The notes beneath the pieces are model-generated. The model was not told where the DNA came from. It worked only from the letters and a program-made list of their open reading frames with translations, and ran no database searches. Shown in pieces: positions 6,249 to 15,435 of a stretch of DNA of 64,000 bases (position 1 is its first letter; every line of letters starts with the position of its first letter). The DNA lies in the NCBI RefSeq assembly GCF_028291725.1, contig NZ_JAQGNT010000025.1, positions 1 through 64,000 of the forward strand, given 5' to 3'. Source of the DNA: Hydrocarboniphaga sp. (lineage in GTDB: Bacteria; Pseudomonadota; Gammaproteobacteria; Nevskiales; Nevskiaceae). A program made the position numbers and the translations under genes.

Positions 6249-6488
6249 CTATCGCCCCCCGCATTGATGCGGACCGATGCATATCTATCGTGTGGCTCGG
6301 ATGGCAGCGGCCGGCTCAGGCTGCGCGCCATCTCTGTGATCCACCCGCTGCTTGTGAAGAAAATTGTGGGGATACCTCAGGGTGCGCCCCCTTTTTTTCT
6401 CGCTTGCAGCATGTGCTCCAGCGTACCGACCCGTCCGATTGTAGTGCGTTAGCTCTGTACGAATCGTCACGTACGATTAGGGTGCAGC

Positions 6489-6755
6489 TGGAGTTCTTAC
6501 CGGGACTACACGTTCAGTGGCAGCAGCGACAGAATTCCGACATCCGACTACCAGAAGGCGCAGGACGTGGCGTCTTACGTCGGTCAGAATCCGTCCTCCC
6601 GGCTCGCAATCGATGGTGCCAAGGCCGACCGGGTCGTTAACGTTCGTCAAGCGTTGATCAATGCCGTTGTGCCATCCGACAAGATCCAAACCGACGCTTT
6701 CGGCGATGCGGGCTTGCGCAATGACAATCAGGTTGCGGTGCTGGTCAGCAGATGA
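6489..6755 (+). pseudogene. OmpA C-terminal domain relic
   Basis: The frame reads WSSYRDYTFSGSSDRIPTSD, continuing through YQKAQDVASYVGQNPSSRLAIDG and RVVNVRQALINAVVPSDKIQTDAFGD to a TGA at 6753-6755. This is the last 85 or so residues of an OmpA/YiaD-type peptidoglycan-binding domain. The signal peptide and N-terminal portion are absent, and no start codon with a ribosome binding site is seen. The usual NX2LX3RA-VX2L pattern is partly degraded: the loop after AIDG is shortened to AKADR. It is interpreted as a gene remnant. Confidence 0.6.
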
Positions 6756-6885
6756 TCAAGTTGTAGCGTCAACGTGGTGAACGGTGCGAACGAACTTCGC
6801 GCCGTTGGCTTGTGGAACGCTAAAGTGGCGTAATCGGGGACGTGCCACGGTTGGTTGAAGAACCACGCGCAGCCCCGAGTGGCCC

Positions 6886-7713
6886 TCAGGCGGCGACCAG
6901 CGACTCCAGGCCCTCGGACAGCTGTGCCAGCGGCGGCATGTCGACCAACACTTCGAGTGGTAGCCCCAGGCGCTGCATCAGGCGCACAGTGGCCGGCTCC
7001 GGGGCGGCGGTGTCGCCGCTTTCGAGGTCGCCGGCGGCCCAGGCGCCGAGCTGTACCACGCCGGCCATGCGAAAGCTCGAATCGCTTTCTTGCGGAGCCT
7101 GCGACTGCCGCAGGGCGGCCGTCATCGCTTCGGGAAAATGCCAGCGGTTGGCCAGCTCGGCGCCCAATTCGATGAACGACAGGCCGAAGCGCTGATGCTC
7201 GAAGGCTGCGCGCCCACGGTCGTAGAACGGCGCCATCGCATCGACGGCTCCGGCTTCGTCGCCGAGTGCACCATAGATCAGCGGCTCACCGACGGCGCGG
7301 ATCAGGCCGATGGTGAAGGCGACTTCAGGGTCCAGCCGCGAGTTACGGGCGAGGTAGCGCGAAGCCACCGCCGTGTGCAGGCAATAGCGCCAGAACGGGC
7401 GCGACGGGAAGTTGGCCGGGAAGCGCACGCTGGTACTCATGCCGGAAGCCAGCACCAGGTTGCGCACGGTGTTCATCCCCAGAAAAATCACCGCGTCCTG
7501 CACCCGGTTGACGGAGCCCGAGCGGCGATAGAAAGCGGAGTTGGCCATGCGCAGCAGGCGCGTCGACAGCAGCGGATCAACGCTGACCAGCTTGCTGACA
7601 CGGTCGATGTCGACCTCAGGCGCTTCGAAGGCGGCGATCAGATCGCGCACCACCTTGGGAATCGGCGGCAGTTGGTTGAGTTGTTCGAACAGACTCGCTT
7701 GGCTGGACATCAT
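6886..7713 (-). CDS. HDOD-domain signalling protein
   Basis: A protein of about 275 residues is taken from ATG 7713, preceded by GGAG; an upstream in-frame start lacks a ribosome binding site. Residues 5-215 form an HDOD domain. It begins LFEQLNQLPPIPKVVRDLIAAF and continues SVDPLLSTRLLRMANSAFYR, then RVQDAVIFLGMNTVRNLVLASG. The catalytic HD pair of true HD phosphohydrolases is not conserved, as is normal for HDOD. Such proteins are non-enzymatic partners in c-di-GMP, stress or motility signalling. Divergent from the SHOCT-domain gene downstream. Confidence 0.85.
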   Translation of the reverse strand: MMSSQASLFEQLNQLPPIPKVVRDLIAAFEAPEVDIDRVSKLVSVDPLLSTRLLRMANSAFYRRSGSVNRVQDAVIFLGMNTVRNLVLASGMSTSVRFPANFPSRPFWRYCLHTAVASRYLARNSRLDPEVAFTIGLIRAVGEPLIYGALGDEAGAVDAMAPFYDRGRAAFEHQRFGLSFIELGAELANRWHFPEAMTAALRQSQAPQESDSSFRMAGVVQLGAWAAGDLESGDTAAPEPATVRLMQRLGLPLEVLVDMPPLAQLSEGLESLVAA

Positions 7714-7847
7714 GCACTCCGGTGGCACGTATTGCCTTGTCGGCCGCAAGTCCAGGAACCTTTAGCGCTTCTTTGGTCACCGCTGCATTTCCTGAGACAA
7801 AGGGCCTGTAAGATGCGCCCCCCGTCGCATTTCCCAGGCAAAACCTC

Positions 7848-8624
7848 ATGCAGCAGCTCACTTCCGCAGGACAGAACGTCGTCGATGATCTGGCGCGCCG
7901 CTACGGCCTTAGCCAGGGCGCGGTGGTGCATATGCTGGTAGCCGTCAATAACGGCGGCGGCACGATGGCGCAGTTCTACTGTCCCGAACTCGGTGGCGGC
8001 GGCCAGTGGATGCGCGGCGGCATGACCATGGTCGGCGATATGTTCAACTACGGTCTCAAGAACACCGTCGACAATCTGTGCAACGAGCTGTCGAACGCAC
8101 TGGCGAACCTGCAGATGTTCCCTGCGGCGCCGGCCGGCTCCGTCGGCAGCAATCAGTGGTGGCCTGCCGGCCTCGGCAGCCCCTTCAGCAGCGGCGGCCA
8201 GAACAACATCCGCTACGCCGTGTTCCCGCAGCGGCTCGCGGTGGAATCCAACGGCCAGGTCACGGTCTACGACACGCTGAGCCACAGCATTGGCGGCGTG
8301 AGCCAGCAGCAGGGCGGCGACACTTCCCTGACTTTCAGCAGCCAGTATGGATCGGTTTCGGTGAACAGCCTGCCGATCGTTTCCGGGCCCGGATTGGCTG
8401 CGCCGCCGCAGAACAATTTTGCCGCACCCGCTCCGGCCTTCATTCCGGCTTACAACGACGCCGCTGTGTCTGCTCCGACACCGGTAGCAAGCCCGCGCCT
8501 CGGCGGTTCGTCGACCGACGACATCATCGGCCTGATCGAAAAGCTTGCGCGCCTGCGCGACGCGGGTGCGCTGACCGACGACGAATTCAACAGCAAGAAA
8601 AGCGAGTTGCTGAACCGCATCTAA
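7848..8624 (+). CDS. SHOCT-domain protein
   Basis: This is a 258-residue protein. The N-terminal 130 residues contain glycine-rich stretches (VNNGGGTMAQFYCPELGGGG, then GLKNTVDNLCNELSNAL) and a beta-like segment with a repeated QNNIRYAVFPQRLAVESNGQ pattern. An alanine/proline-rich linker follows (190-220). The last 35 residues (DIIGLIEKLARLRDAGALTD and DEFNSKKSELLNRI) form a clear SHOCT helix pair, a short oligomerisation domain found at protein ends. No signal peptide is visible. Function unknown. Confidence 0.75.
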   Translation: MQQLTSAGQNVVDDLARRYGLSQGAVVHMLVAVNNGGGTMAQFYCPELGGGGQWMRGGMTMVGDMFNYGLKNTVDNLCNELSNALANLQMFPAAPAGSVGSNQWWPAGLGSPFSSGGQNNIRYAVFPQRLAVESNGQVTVYDTLSHSIGGVSQQQGGDTSLTFSSQYGSVSVNSLPIVSGPGLAAPPQNNFAAPAPAFIPAYNDAAVSAPTPVASPRLGGSSTDDIIGLIEKLARLRDAGALTDDEFNSKKSELLNRI

Positions 8625-8782
8625 GTGCCTCGTTTCCCCAGTACGGTCACGAATCCGCGGCGGATTTTCGCGCCTGGCGGCGTTGCGACTCCTCGCCATA
8701 GCGGGCTATGCCTCGTCGTCGCGCCTTGCCAGTGGCAAAACTCCGCGTGCGCCTTCGTGACCGTACTTGGGAACCGAGGTAC
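8625..8782. repeat. Palindromic MITE-like element, copy 1
   Basis: Outer arms 8625-8653 and 8754-8782 are complementary with few mismatches (core AGTACGGTCACGAA). The interior contains a smaller fold around CTCGCCATAGCGGGCTATG. The same interior, in opposite orientation, occurs at 54491-54642 inside the large synthase gene, with different outer arms. No coding capacity. Confidence 0.75.
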
Positions 8783-9213
8783 TAAGGAAGATCGTCACGG
8801 ATGAATTCGGCGACGGCCGAGTGCTTCGCGCCAGGCATCCGAAGGCAGGCGCGAGCCGCGATACCGCCCAAGGCGATAGCGGCGCGCTTCGTCGCCGAGC
8901 AAGGCTGGCAGCCCGACCAGCTCATACGGCGGATTTGGGAGCTTTCTCAAACGTTTTTGGTGGCGCCGACTCCGCAAAAGGCTTCCCGCAAAAAGATTGG
9001 CTAGGGATTGCAGACACCCGGCGACATCGGCATTCCTGATCCTGTCGCTGAGGGCTTGCGTTTACGTTCCCCAGGCATACGAGATTTAGATGCGGCGAAT
9101 CGCGAATAGTTGGCGTTTTCTACGTTCTCGTTGGGCACACGAATTGCTGCTGGTTTGGACAGTTCATCGAAGTAAAGCCTTGGGTAGTTTGATATTGGCA
9201 GGAGCAAGCCGGA
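8783..9213. other. Gene-free stretch
   Basis: Only short overlapping frames of 60-90 codons are present, with no ribosome binding sites and no recognisable motif. A minus-strand frame (8795-8977) containing PPYELVGLPALLGDEARRYR looks somewhat protein-like and could be a gene fragment, but no family is recognised. Confidence 0.4.
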
Positions 9214-9468
9214 ATGAGAGGAATCAGAAAATTTGTTCTACGAATACCCGTAAATTGTCATAAATTGGTAGTTGTCTTTTGTCTTGTAGCCATCTCGTCT
9301 CGAAATCCGGCATTCGCTGCTGCGCTTACCAAGCTCACCAGTTTCAACGGCGAGAATGGTGAAAGACCCTCAGCCAGCCTTGTGTTTGATTCATCGGGAA
9401 ATCTATACGGAACAACGTCAGCAGGAGGAACGTATGGCGACGGCAATGTTTTCGAGGTAGCCCCCTAA
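9214..9468 (+). pseudogene. Truncated secreted repeat protein (one GSTVF-type repeat)
   Basis: This 84-codon gene has a good ribosome binding site (GGAGC). Residues 1-36 form a hydrophobic signal-like segment ending AFAA. It is followed by one copy of the motif [20 protein letters not shown] and [21 protein letters not shown]. That motif normally repeats many times in large extracellular GSTVF-repeat proteins. The frame stops right after the first repeat, so this is most likely the 5' end of a much larger gene lost by deletion. Intentional expression of an 84-residue protein is less likely. Confidence 0.6.
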
Positions 9469-9552
9469 GTTCGCAGTCGTGGCGGTCCTGCGAGCGCAGC
9501 GGGTTAAGCTGGGCGCGCATGTAGGGTAGAGCTTGGAGAGAAAGGGGAGCAG

Positions 9553-9945
9553 ATGTCTGATCAGCAAAAGCCGGGCGCCGTGCTGTTTGCAAAGGACGTA
9601 ACTCGGATCGCGCGGTTCTATGAAGAAATCGTGCCCATGAGCGTTACCCATGTTGAGTCTGAACTCATCGTTCTGGATTCGGCGGACTTTCAGCTCGTCG
9701 TTCATGGAATCCCGGCGAAGATCGCCAGGTCGATCGACATCACGTCGCCGCCGGCGCTTCGTGAAAACGCTGCGATGAAGTTGATCTTCCCCGTGGCCAG
9801 CATCGAAGCCGCTCGGGCTAAGGCCAAGGCATTCGGCGGTGGGCTCCATCCCAGGAAGAAGGAGTTTGAAGCCCGCGGATTCCGGGCCTGTGATGGCTAC
9901 GACCCGGAGGGCAACGTGGTGCAGTTTCGGGAAAAGCTGCTCTGA
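9553..9945 (+). CDS. VOC/glyoxalase-family protein
   Basis: This 130-residue single-domain protein has a GGGGAGC ribosome binding site. It begins with the alpha-beta unit GAVLFAKDVTRIARFYEEIV, continues ESELIVLDSADFQLVVHGIP, and repeats the fold at AMKLIFPVASIEAARAKAKAFGG. It ends with GYDPEGNVVQFREK, where the DPEGN-x-x-F motif is the VOC signature and the final E may bind metal. Proteins of this family are dioxygenases, isomerases or resistance proteins, and the substrate cannot be read from sequence. Confidence 0.8.
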   Translation: MSDQQKPGAVLFAKDVTRIARFYEEIVPMSVTHVESELIVLDSADFQLVVHGIPAKIARSIDITSPPALRENAAMKLIFPVASIEAARAKAKAFGGGLHPRKKEFEARGFRACDGYDPEGNVVQFREKLL

Positions 9946-10040
9946 ACCGACGAGAGTCGAGGCTCGGAACCATCTATTCTTCGTCGCTCCGATTCTCAAA
10001 AAAGCAGCCGGTACGACCAGGCTGCAGCCGTAGTGCCCTG

Positions 10041-10709
10041 TCAGCGATGGGCAGCCAGGAACGCTTTGTATTCGCTGTCCAGGCTCTGCATCAGCGAGCC
10101 GACGAGTAGCAATTGCCCCTGCAGCACTTCGATCTTCTGTTTGATGGCGTCGGCCTGCTCGGGGCTCGGATCGGCGTCGCCGTCCTGCGTGTTCAGGAAC
10201 GGGGCGACGCTGATGATGGCGTCGCGCGCGGCCTGCTGTTCGCTGTCGATCAGCAAGTCCTGAGTCGCGTAGATGCTGGCGTATTTTCTGGCTTGTTCGT
10301 ACGTCATGTATGAGAGCGCGCCGGTCGATTGCGCGGTCTTCCAGCTGACGTTTTCGAGCACGCGGATTCCGCTGGCGATCTCCATCTTGCTGTCGGCAGG
10401 CAGCTTCCCGGTGGCGATCACGGTCTTGAGAATCCCGACATCGCGCGCCAGCGACTCCCGGGTCTTCTGCAGATCGGCTAATGCCTGGTCCATCCCCTGG
10501 GCATTGCGCGTGATTTCTCCACGCAAGCTGGCTTCGGCGTCGCGTACCAGACTGCGATGCTGGTGCCACTCGACCATGCCGTCGAGGCTCAATGCCATGA
10601 GCAGGCCAACGGTCGTGATGAATAGATGGGAAAAAAAGCTGCGCCAGCTACGAACGGGCCCGTCCGGCGAATGAGCATCAGGCACCAGTGCCACCTTGTT
10701 TGGTTTCAC
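10041..10709 (-). CDS. Single-pass membrane protein of unknown function
   Basis: A protein of about 222 residues is read from GTG 10709; TTG 10727 is an alternative and neither has a good ribosome binding site. One membrane segment near residues 25-45 (FFSHLFITTVGLLMALSLDG) is followed by a long helical, probably periplasmic region (EASLRGEITRNAQGMDQALA and onward). This layout, a short cytosolic start, one span and then a helical sensor-like domain, occurs in small proteins of unknown role. No enzymatic motif. Confidence 0.6.
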   Translation of the reverse strand: MKPNKVALVPDAHSPDGPVRSWRSFFSHLFITTVGLLMALSLDGMVEWHQHRSLVRDAEASLRGEITRNAQGMDQALADLQKTRESLARDVGILKTVIATGKLPADSKMEIASGIRVLENVSWKTAQSTGALSYMTYEQARKYASIYATQDLLIDSEQQAARDAIISVAPFLNTQDGDADPSPEQADAIKQKIEVLQGQLLLVGSLMQSLDSEYKAFLAAHR

Positions 10710-10772
10710 GGAGGACGAGGTTAGCAAAAGGTCGAACGGCTCGGATTCCGTCCGGGCCTCGGACGACTAAGT

Positions 10773-10854
10773 CGTAGGTCGGCAATCCCTTGCCGACGTG
10801 AGGCCCCGGGTGCGCATCGAAGGGTACACGTCGGCAAGGGATTGCCGACCTACG
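10773..10854. repeat. Intergenic inverted repeat, family A
   Basis: Arms GTAGGTCGGCAATCCCTTGC (10774 on) and the complementary CGGCAAGGGATTGCCGACCT (10831 on) flank about 28 bases. Further copies occur at 15867-15947, 30178-30207 (half) and 35195-35275. It may act as a bidirectional terminator. Confidence 0.8.
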
Positions 10855-10860
10855 TGCGGC

Positions 10861-13800
10861 TCATGCCCCGGACTCTCCGTAGCAGCGCCAGGTGTTGCGG
10901 CCGCTGCTCTTGGCATCGTAGAGCGCGATGTCGGCGGCCTTGTACAGCGCGTAAGCGTCGGCGCCTTGGCTGGGGCACTGCGCGCAGCCGATGCTGGCGC
11001 TGATCTGCATCACCGCGCCTTTGAACGGCACCGGTTCGGCCAGGCTGGTCACGATGCGGCGACAGACCACGTCGACGGTCTCGCGTTCGCAGGCCCGCGT
11101 CAGCAGCAAGGCGAATTCGTCGCCGCCCATGCGCGCGAGGTGGTCGGCTTCGCGCAGCGCGAGCTTCAGCCGGGCCGCGGTGGCCATCAGCAGGGCGTCG
11201 CCGGCGTCGTGGCCGAGCGTGTCGTTGATCTGTTTGAAACTGTCCAGGTCGATCAGCAGCAGCGTGAACGGCTTGCCGTCACTCAAAGCCTGTGCAACGC
11301 ACCGGCGTAGGGCTTCCTCGAAGCTGCGCCGGTTGGGCAGACCGGTCAGCCAGTCGGCGTAGGCGATCTTTTCCAGCTGGCGCTGGCTCTCGCGCAGCTC
11401 CTCGCTGCGCTGCTCCAGCTCGGCAGTGCGTTCTGTCACCAGTACCCGGAGTTCGCGCTGGCGGCGCAACAGGTAGAAGGTGCGCGCCTGCACCAGTGCG
11501 CCGAGCAGCCCGAGCCCGCAGAAGCCCGCAGCCGCGCGGAACCACCAGGTCTGGTACCACTCCGGCAACACGCGGACCGGCATCCGCAGTGGCTCCGACC
11601 ATTCACCATCGCGATTGGAGCCGCGCAGCTCCAGGGTGTACTTGCCCGGCGGCAGGTTGGTGTAGCTGGCCAGCCGGCTGTCCGGTTCGGTCGCGACCCA
11701 GTCGGCGTCGAAACCGCGCAGACGGTAGGCGTAACGGTTGCGCGCCGGGGCCGAATAATCAAGCGCGGAGAACTCGATACTGAGCGCGCGGTCGCCGGGC
11801 GCAATCTCGAGCGGAGCCGATGAACTCCGTGTCTGGTTGAAGCGTCCGGCCGGCAAGCTCGCGGTGCGGCTGCGTGCTTCGGTGATGACCACCGGCGGAC
11901 GATACGCCTGCGGCGCCATGCGCTGCGGCCACACGACGACGAGGCCGCCGGTGCCGCCGAACAGCAGCTCGCCGGCGGCGCCCACCGCGCCGGAGTTGGT
12001 CCAGAACGAGCCCATCCCGACACCTTGTGGCTGTTGCAAAGTGCGGATCGTGAAGCTGTCCGCGTCGATCAGCGCCAGGCCATTGTCGGTGCTGGCCCAG
12101 ATATCGCCATGCGCGTCTTCCAGCAGCTTGTCGACGCCGGCCTGCGGCAGCCCATCGCGCACGCCGAGCCGGCGGAAACGCCAGCCGCCATCGCTGGCGC
12201 GCGGCTGCTCGACCTGGACGCCGCTGCCGAACGTGGACACCCACAAACGCCCGCGGCGATCCACCAGGGTCGACGACACGAAGCCGTTCGGCAGGCGGCT
12301 CGGATCGGCCGGATCGGCGGGCAGGCGTTCGATCGCGCCGGAGGCGGTGTCGAGCCGGGCGAGCCCGCTGCGAGTGCCCACCCACAGCGCCGTGTCCCTG
12401 CCGCGCTGGATGCTGGTCACGCGCGCATCGCCGAGCGCGGTGCCCGCCTCATGACGCAGAAGCACCGGTTTGCCGTCGCCGGCGCGCAGGTCCAGCGCCC
12501 ACAGGCCGTCGAGCGCGCCGCCCAGCCACAGCACGCCCGCGTCGAAGCACAGCGCCCGGACTCCCGCGGTCGGGCTGCGCCCCGGCACGTTCAGGCGCAG
12601 CAGGTGCTGGCCGGCGCTATCGCTGCGGTACAGGCCCTGCTGGGTCGCGATGTAGACCGAGCCGAGTCCGTCGCTGGCCAGCGCCTGGACGCGCCCCTTG
12701 GGCAGCGCGGTGCCGGCGTGCGCCGGGTCGGGACGCAGCTGCCCGACGCGGCCGAGCAGTGGGTCGACGATGTCGATGCCGGCACCCGCGCTCAGCCAGA
12801 CTCGGCCGTCGGGCAGCGGCAGCAGCGCGTACACATTCGCGTTGCTGATGCCCTTGGTTCGCCCGGGGCCGCCGAGCAGCGTGGCGACGGCGCGCTGCTG
12901 CGGATCGTGCTGGCTGGTGGCGGTACCGGTGGCCACCCAGACCAGGCCGCTGCGATCGCGGTACAGCGCCCAGATTTCGTCGTCGCTCAAGCTCGTCGGT
13001 GTGTCCGGCGCGTGGCGGATGCGCCGCGTGGTGCCGCTCTGGATATCGACCGTGACGATGCCGCCACCATCGGTCCCCAGCCACATTTGGCCGGGTGCCG
13101 CCTCGACGATCGAAACCACCCCATCGCTGTGCAAAGTCGAAACCGGTTCGCTTTCACGCACTGCACGGACATCGCCGGCTTGGATGACGAAGGCGCCGCC
13201 GGGGCGGGTGCCGACCCAGATGCGCGCGGCGCTGTCCTGGTACAGCTGGACCACGGCCGGCGCCGCTTCCTCCGCGCTCCCCAGCAGCACCGCGGAGAAC
13301 GCCAGAGCGCCGCGCTCGCGCCGCCACAGGCCGTGGCGTGTGCCGGCCCACAGCGTGCCGTCGCGATCGTTCAGCAGCGCCTGCACGCCGCCGTCGGGCA
13401 GCCCCTGGGGCAGCGGCTCGCCGGCCGGTGTCCGCTGCCGGCCGCCGCTGGCATCGACGTGATCGAGGCCCGCGCCGGTACCGACCCACAAGCCGCCGCC
13501 GCCGTCGTCGGCAATCGCCCACACCGCGACGTCACCCAGTCCCGAGGGGCTGGCGACGACGACGAACGCATCGCGCTCGGCGTCATAGCGCGCCAGGCCA
13601 CCGGCGCTGGTGCCGACCCAGAGGCGTCCGCGATCGTCAGTGTGCAGCGCCAGGATGAAGCTGTCGGGCAGCGAGCCGGGCATCTGCGGGTCGGCCGTGT
13701 AGCGGCGGAAGTGATAACCGTCCCAGCGCGCCAACCCGCCCTGGGTGCCAACCCAGAGGAAGCCGCTGCCGTCCTGCGCCAGCGCGGTGCCGGCCCCCGC

Positions 13801-13944
13801 CTCCGGTACCGTGTAGTTGGTGAACAGGGTGTCCGACAGCCCGGCCCACGGCGCTGCGTCCGCTGCGGGAGCGGCCAGGGCGGCGGCAGGGAATATCCAC
13901 ACCACCGTCAGCAAGCAGTGAAACCAGCGTCTTGGGACGGACAT
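10861..13944 (-). CDS. Periplasmic propeller sensor diguanylate cyclase (Reg_prop/Y_Y_Y/GGDEF)
   Basis: This protein of about 1027 residues is read from ATG 13944. A signal segment (residues 5-25, ending ALAA) is followed by some 700 residues of two-component-regulator propeller repeats with many LWVGT-x-x-GL motifs. A Y_Y_Y domain comes next (SIEFSALDYSAPARNRYAYR, then NLPPGKYTLELRGSN), then one membrane span near 800 (WFRAAAGFCGLGLLGALVQA), a short coiled coil, and a GGDEF domain. The active-site loop is intact (RMGGDEFALL) and an RxxD inhibitory site (READ) precedes it by five residues, so c-di-GMP synthesis with product inhibition is expected. There is no histidine kinase domain. The ligand is unknown. 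Confidence 0.9.
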   Translation of the reverse strand: MSVPRRWFHCLLTVVWIFPAAALAAPAADAAPWAGLSDTLFTNYTVPEAGAGTALAQDGSGFLWVGTQGGLARWDGYHFRRYTADPQMPGSLPDSFILALHTDDRGRLWVGTSAGGLARYDAERDAFVVVASPSGLGDVAVWAIADDGGGGLWVGTGAGLDHVDASGGRQRTPAGEPLPQGLPDGGVQALLNDRDGTLWAGTRHGLWRRERGALAFSAVLLGSAEEAAPAVVQLYQDSAARIWVGTRPGGAFVIQAGDVRAVRESEPVSTLHSDGVVSIVEAAPGQMWLGTDGGGIVTVDIQSGTTRRIRHAPDTPTSLSDDEIWALYRDRSGLVWVATGTATSQHDPQQRAVATLLGGPGRTKGISNANVYALLPLPDGRVWLSAGAGIDIVDPLLGRVGQLRPDPAHAGTALPKGRVQALASDGLGSVYIATQQGLYRSDSAGQHLLRLNVPGRSPTAGVRALCFDAGVLWLGGALDGLWALDLRAGDGKPVLLRHEAGTALGDARVTSIQRGRDTALWVGTRSGLARLDTASGAIERLPADPADPSRLPNGFVSSTLVDRRGRLWVSTFGSGVQVEQPRASDGGWRFRRLGVRDGLPQAGVDKLLEDAHGDIWASTDNGLALIDADSFTIRTLQQPQGVGMGSFWTNSGAVGAAGELLFGGTGGLVVVWPQRMAPQAYRPPVVITEARSRTASLPAGRFNQTRSSSAPLEIAPGDRALSIEFSALDYSAPARNRYAYRLRGFDADWVATEPDSRLASYTNLPPGKYTLELRGSNRDGEWSEPLRMPVRVLPEWYQTWWFRAAAGFCGLGLLGALVQARTFYLLRRQRELRVLVTERTAELEQRSEELRESQRQLEKIAYADWLTGLPNRRSFEEALRRCVAQALSDGKPFTLLLIDLDSFKQINDTLGHDAGDALLMATAARLKLALREADHLARMGGDEFALLLTRACERETVDVVCRRIVTSLAEPVPFKGAVMQISASIGCAQCPSQGADAYALYKAADIALYDAKSSGRNTWRCYGESGA

Positions 13945-14246
13945 GAGCAACCAGCGTGCGCGAACCTGACCTCAGAACTTCGGGCCGTTCCACGATAGCG
14001 GCGTCCGACTCTGGAACTTCAATACCGTACGCCTCTGCCATAGCGTGCCGGCGTCCGCGCCCATGCTATGTCCCGAGGTGCAAAGCCTTCGATTGGAGCC
14101 GCGGATTGGTCTCGTGGAATTGACCAGCGGTGCCGGCTGGTGCTGGACTGGGGATGACGATCGCCGCTTCGTTGACGAGGGTGAACATGTGCAGCTTTAT
14201 CGGGAAGCAGGCGATGCCGCGGCAGACGCATTGAACGGAGAACGAC
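13945..14246. other. Intergenic stretch with possible small ORF
   Basis: Apart from the weak small frame at 14063-14263 listed separately, nothing is recognised here. It serves as the divergent promoter region of the cyclase gene and the VOC gene. Confidence 0.4.
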
Positions 14247-14263
14247 ATGAGCTCAATCTTTGA
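14063..14263 (+). CDS. Possible small DUF2917-like protein
   Basis: A 66-codon frame from ATG 14063 overlaps the next gene by 17 bases. The part LVELTSGAGWCWTGDDDRRF and VDEGEHVQLYR resembles the small beta-rich DUF2917 fold. It may be a fragment. Support is weak and there is no clear ribosome binding site. Confidence 0.3.
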   Translation: MLCPEVQSLRLEPRIGLVELTSGAGWCWTGDDDRRFVDEGEHVQLYREAGDAAADALNGERHELNL

Positions 14264-15005
14264 GAAGTTAAACCTTAAAGAACATTGCGAGATCGTGGTG
14301 GTCAACCCACCGCCTTCCTTCGAGGCCGAGCTGACGGCGCTCGAAGGGATCCGCGTGCTGCGTGATCTCAAGAAGGCAAAAGCGGTGCACTTCGCGCTGG
14401 TGTTCGCAGTCAAGCAGACGGAAGTCGACAGCCTCTCACAGGCTCTTGCCGACAAAGCTCAAGGCGATGCCCTGCTTTGGTTTGCCTATCCGAAAGGGAC
14501 GTCCAAGAACTACCAGTGCGACTTCAACCGGGACACCGGATGGAGCGTCATCCGTCGCGCGGGTTTCGATACGGTTCGGGCCGTTGCCATCGATGAAGAC
14601 TGGTCGGCTTTGCGTTTCCGGCGCGTGGAGTTCATCAAGCCGGCGGTAAAAAAAACCGCGGTGCTATCGGCTTCATTTAAAGCGTCTCGCGATGTTGTTG
14701 TCAGGACTGATGCCTGGAAGCAGGCGACGGAGTTCTATGCTTCGGTTCTAGGCCTTCCGATTACGCATCGGGGCGAAGCGCTGATGGGCTTCGAGACGGG
14801 TGCTTTCTGCCTCTACCTTGAAAAGGGTGAAGACCGGCATGGGCCGGTGTTCGAGTTTCTCGTGCATGACGTTCAAGCGGCGAAGCGCATGCTGCTGTCT
14901 GCCGGTTGCTCGGTTCTCGAAGAAGACGCCTCTGTCCCGCGTTGCTATATCCGGGACCCCTATGGTGTCGTGTTCAATCTCGGCCTGGCTGCTGTTGAGA
15001 AATGA
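14247..15005 (+). CDS. DUF3052-like N-terminus fused to VOC/glyoxalase domain
   Basis: This 252-residue protein is read from ATG 14247, with CGGAGA upstream. Residues 1-135 resemble DUF3052-type proteins: KLNLKEHCEIVVVNPPPSFE, a hydrophobic strand, then LLWFAYPKGTSKNYQCDFNR and WSALRFRRVEF. Residues 145-252 are a VOC domain: WKQATEFYASVLGLPITHRG, AFCLYLEKG, EFLVHDVQAAKRMLLSAGC, and YIRDPYGVVFNLG as the closing signature. Joining the two makes an unusual but plausible two-domain protein. Substrate unknown. Confidence 0.75.
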   Translation: MSSIFEKLNLKEHCEIVVVNPPPSFEAELTALEGIRVLRDLKKAKAVHFALVFAVKQTEVDSLSQALADKAQGDALLWFAYPKGTSKNYQCDFNRDTGWSVIRRAGFDTVRAVAIDEDWSALRFRRVEFIKPAVKKTAVLSASFKASRDVVVRTDAWKQATEFYASVLGLPITHRGEALMGFETGAFCLYLEKGEDRHGPVFEFLVHDVQAAKRMLLSAGCSVLEEDASVPRCYIRDPYGVVFNLGLAAVEK

Positions 15006-15178
15006 GATGGCCCCGCCGGCCCGCACGCTTCGTCCGTTGGCCTACAGCTGGTCTCTGAAAGCGCGGTTACTCGTTCGAGCATGCCGGCGCGGATGATCAA
15101 ATGATCTGGATCAATGCCGGCGGCGCCCGGTACCGCCAGTATCGGCATCATCCCCTCAGCAGATTCGGCAGAACCAAC

Positions 15179-15334
15179 ATGACGATCCAACGCGACACCG
15201 CGACAAAATCCGGCAGCCTGGCCGCAACATCCCTGACAGCATTCGATTCCGTTCCGTTGTCGTACCGAGTGCTCATCGCCGTGGCGATCGGTGTGATACT
15301 CGTGGCCATCACCGTGGCGTCAACGACCATGTAG
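15179..15334 (+). CDS. Possible small single-span membrane protein
   Basis: A 51-codon frame has one strong hydrophobic segment (YRVLIAVAIGVILVAITVAS) at its C-terminus and a polar N-terminus. Small proteins of this shape are real in many bacteria, but no family or strong ribosome binding site supports this one. Confidence 0.35.
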   Translation: MTIQRDTATKSGSLAATSLTAFDSVPLSYRVLIAVAIGVILVAITVASTTM

Positions 15335-15435
15335 TGTGTCGGCACCGCAGTGTGGCGGCATCCGATCCGCCGGCTGTGGACGAGCGAACATGATGTATCG
15401 ACGCCTGCCCCTGAAAGCCTGCCCAAGTAAAGCGC

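Noticed and set aside
12025-13998. 657-codon plus-strand open frame opposite the diguanylate cyclase
   Set aside because: Arg/Ala/Gln-rich shadow frame. The minus strand encodes clear propeller, Y_Y_Y and GGDEF motifs.
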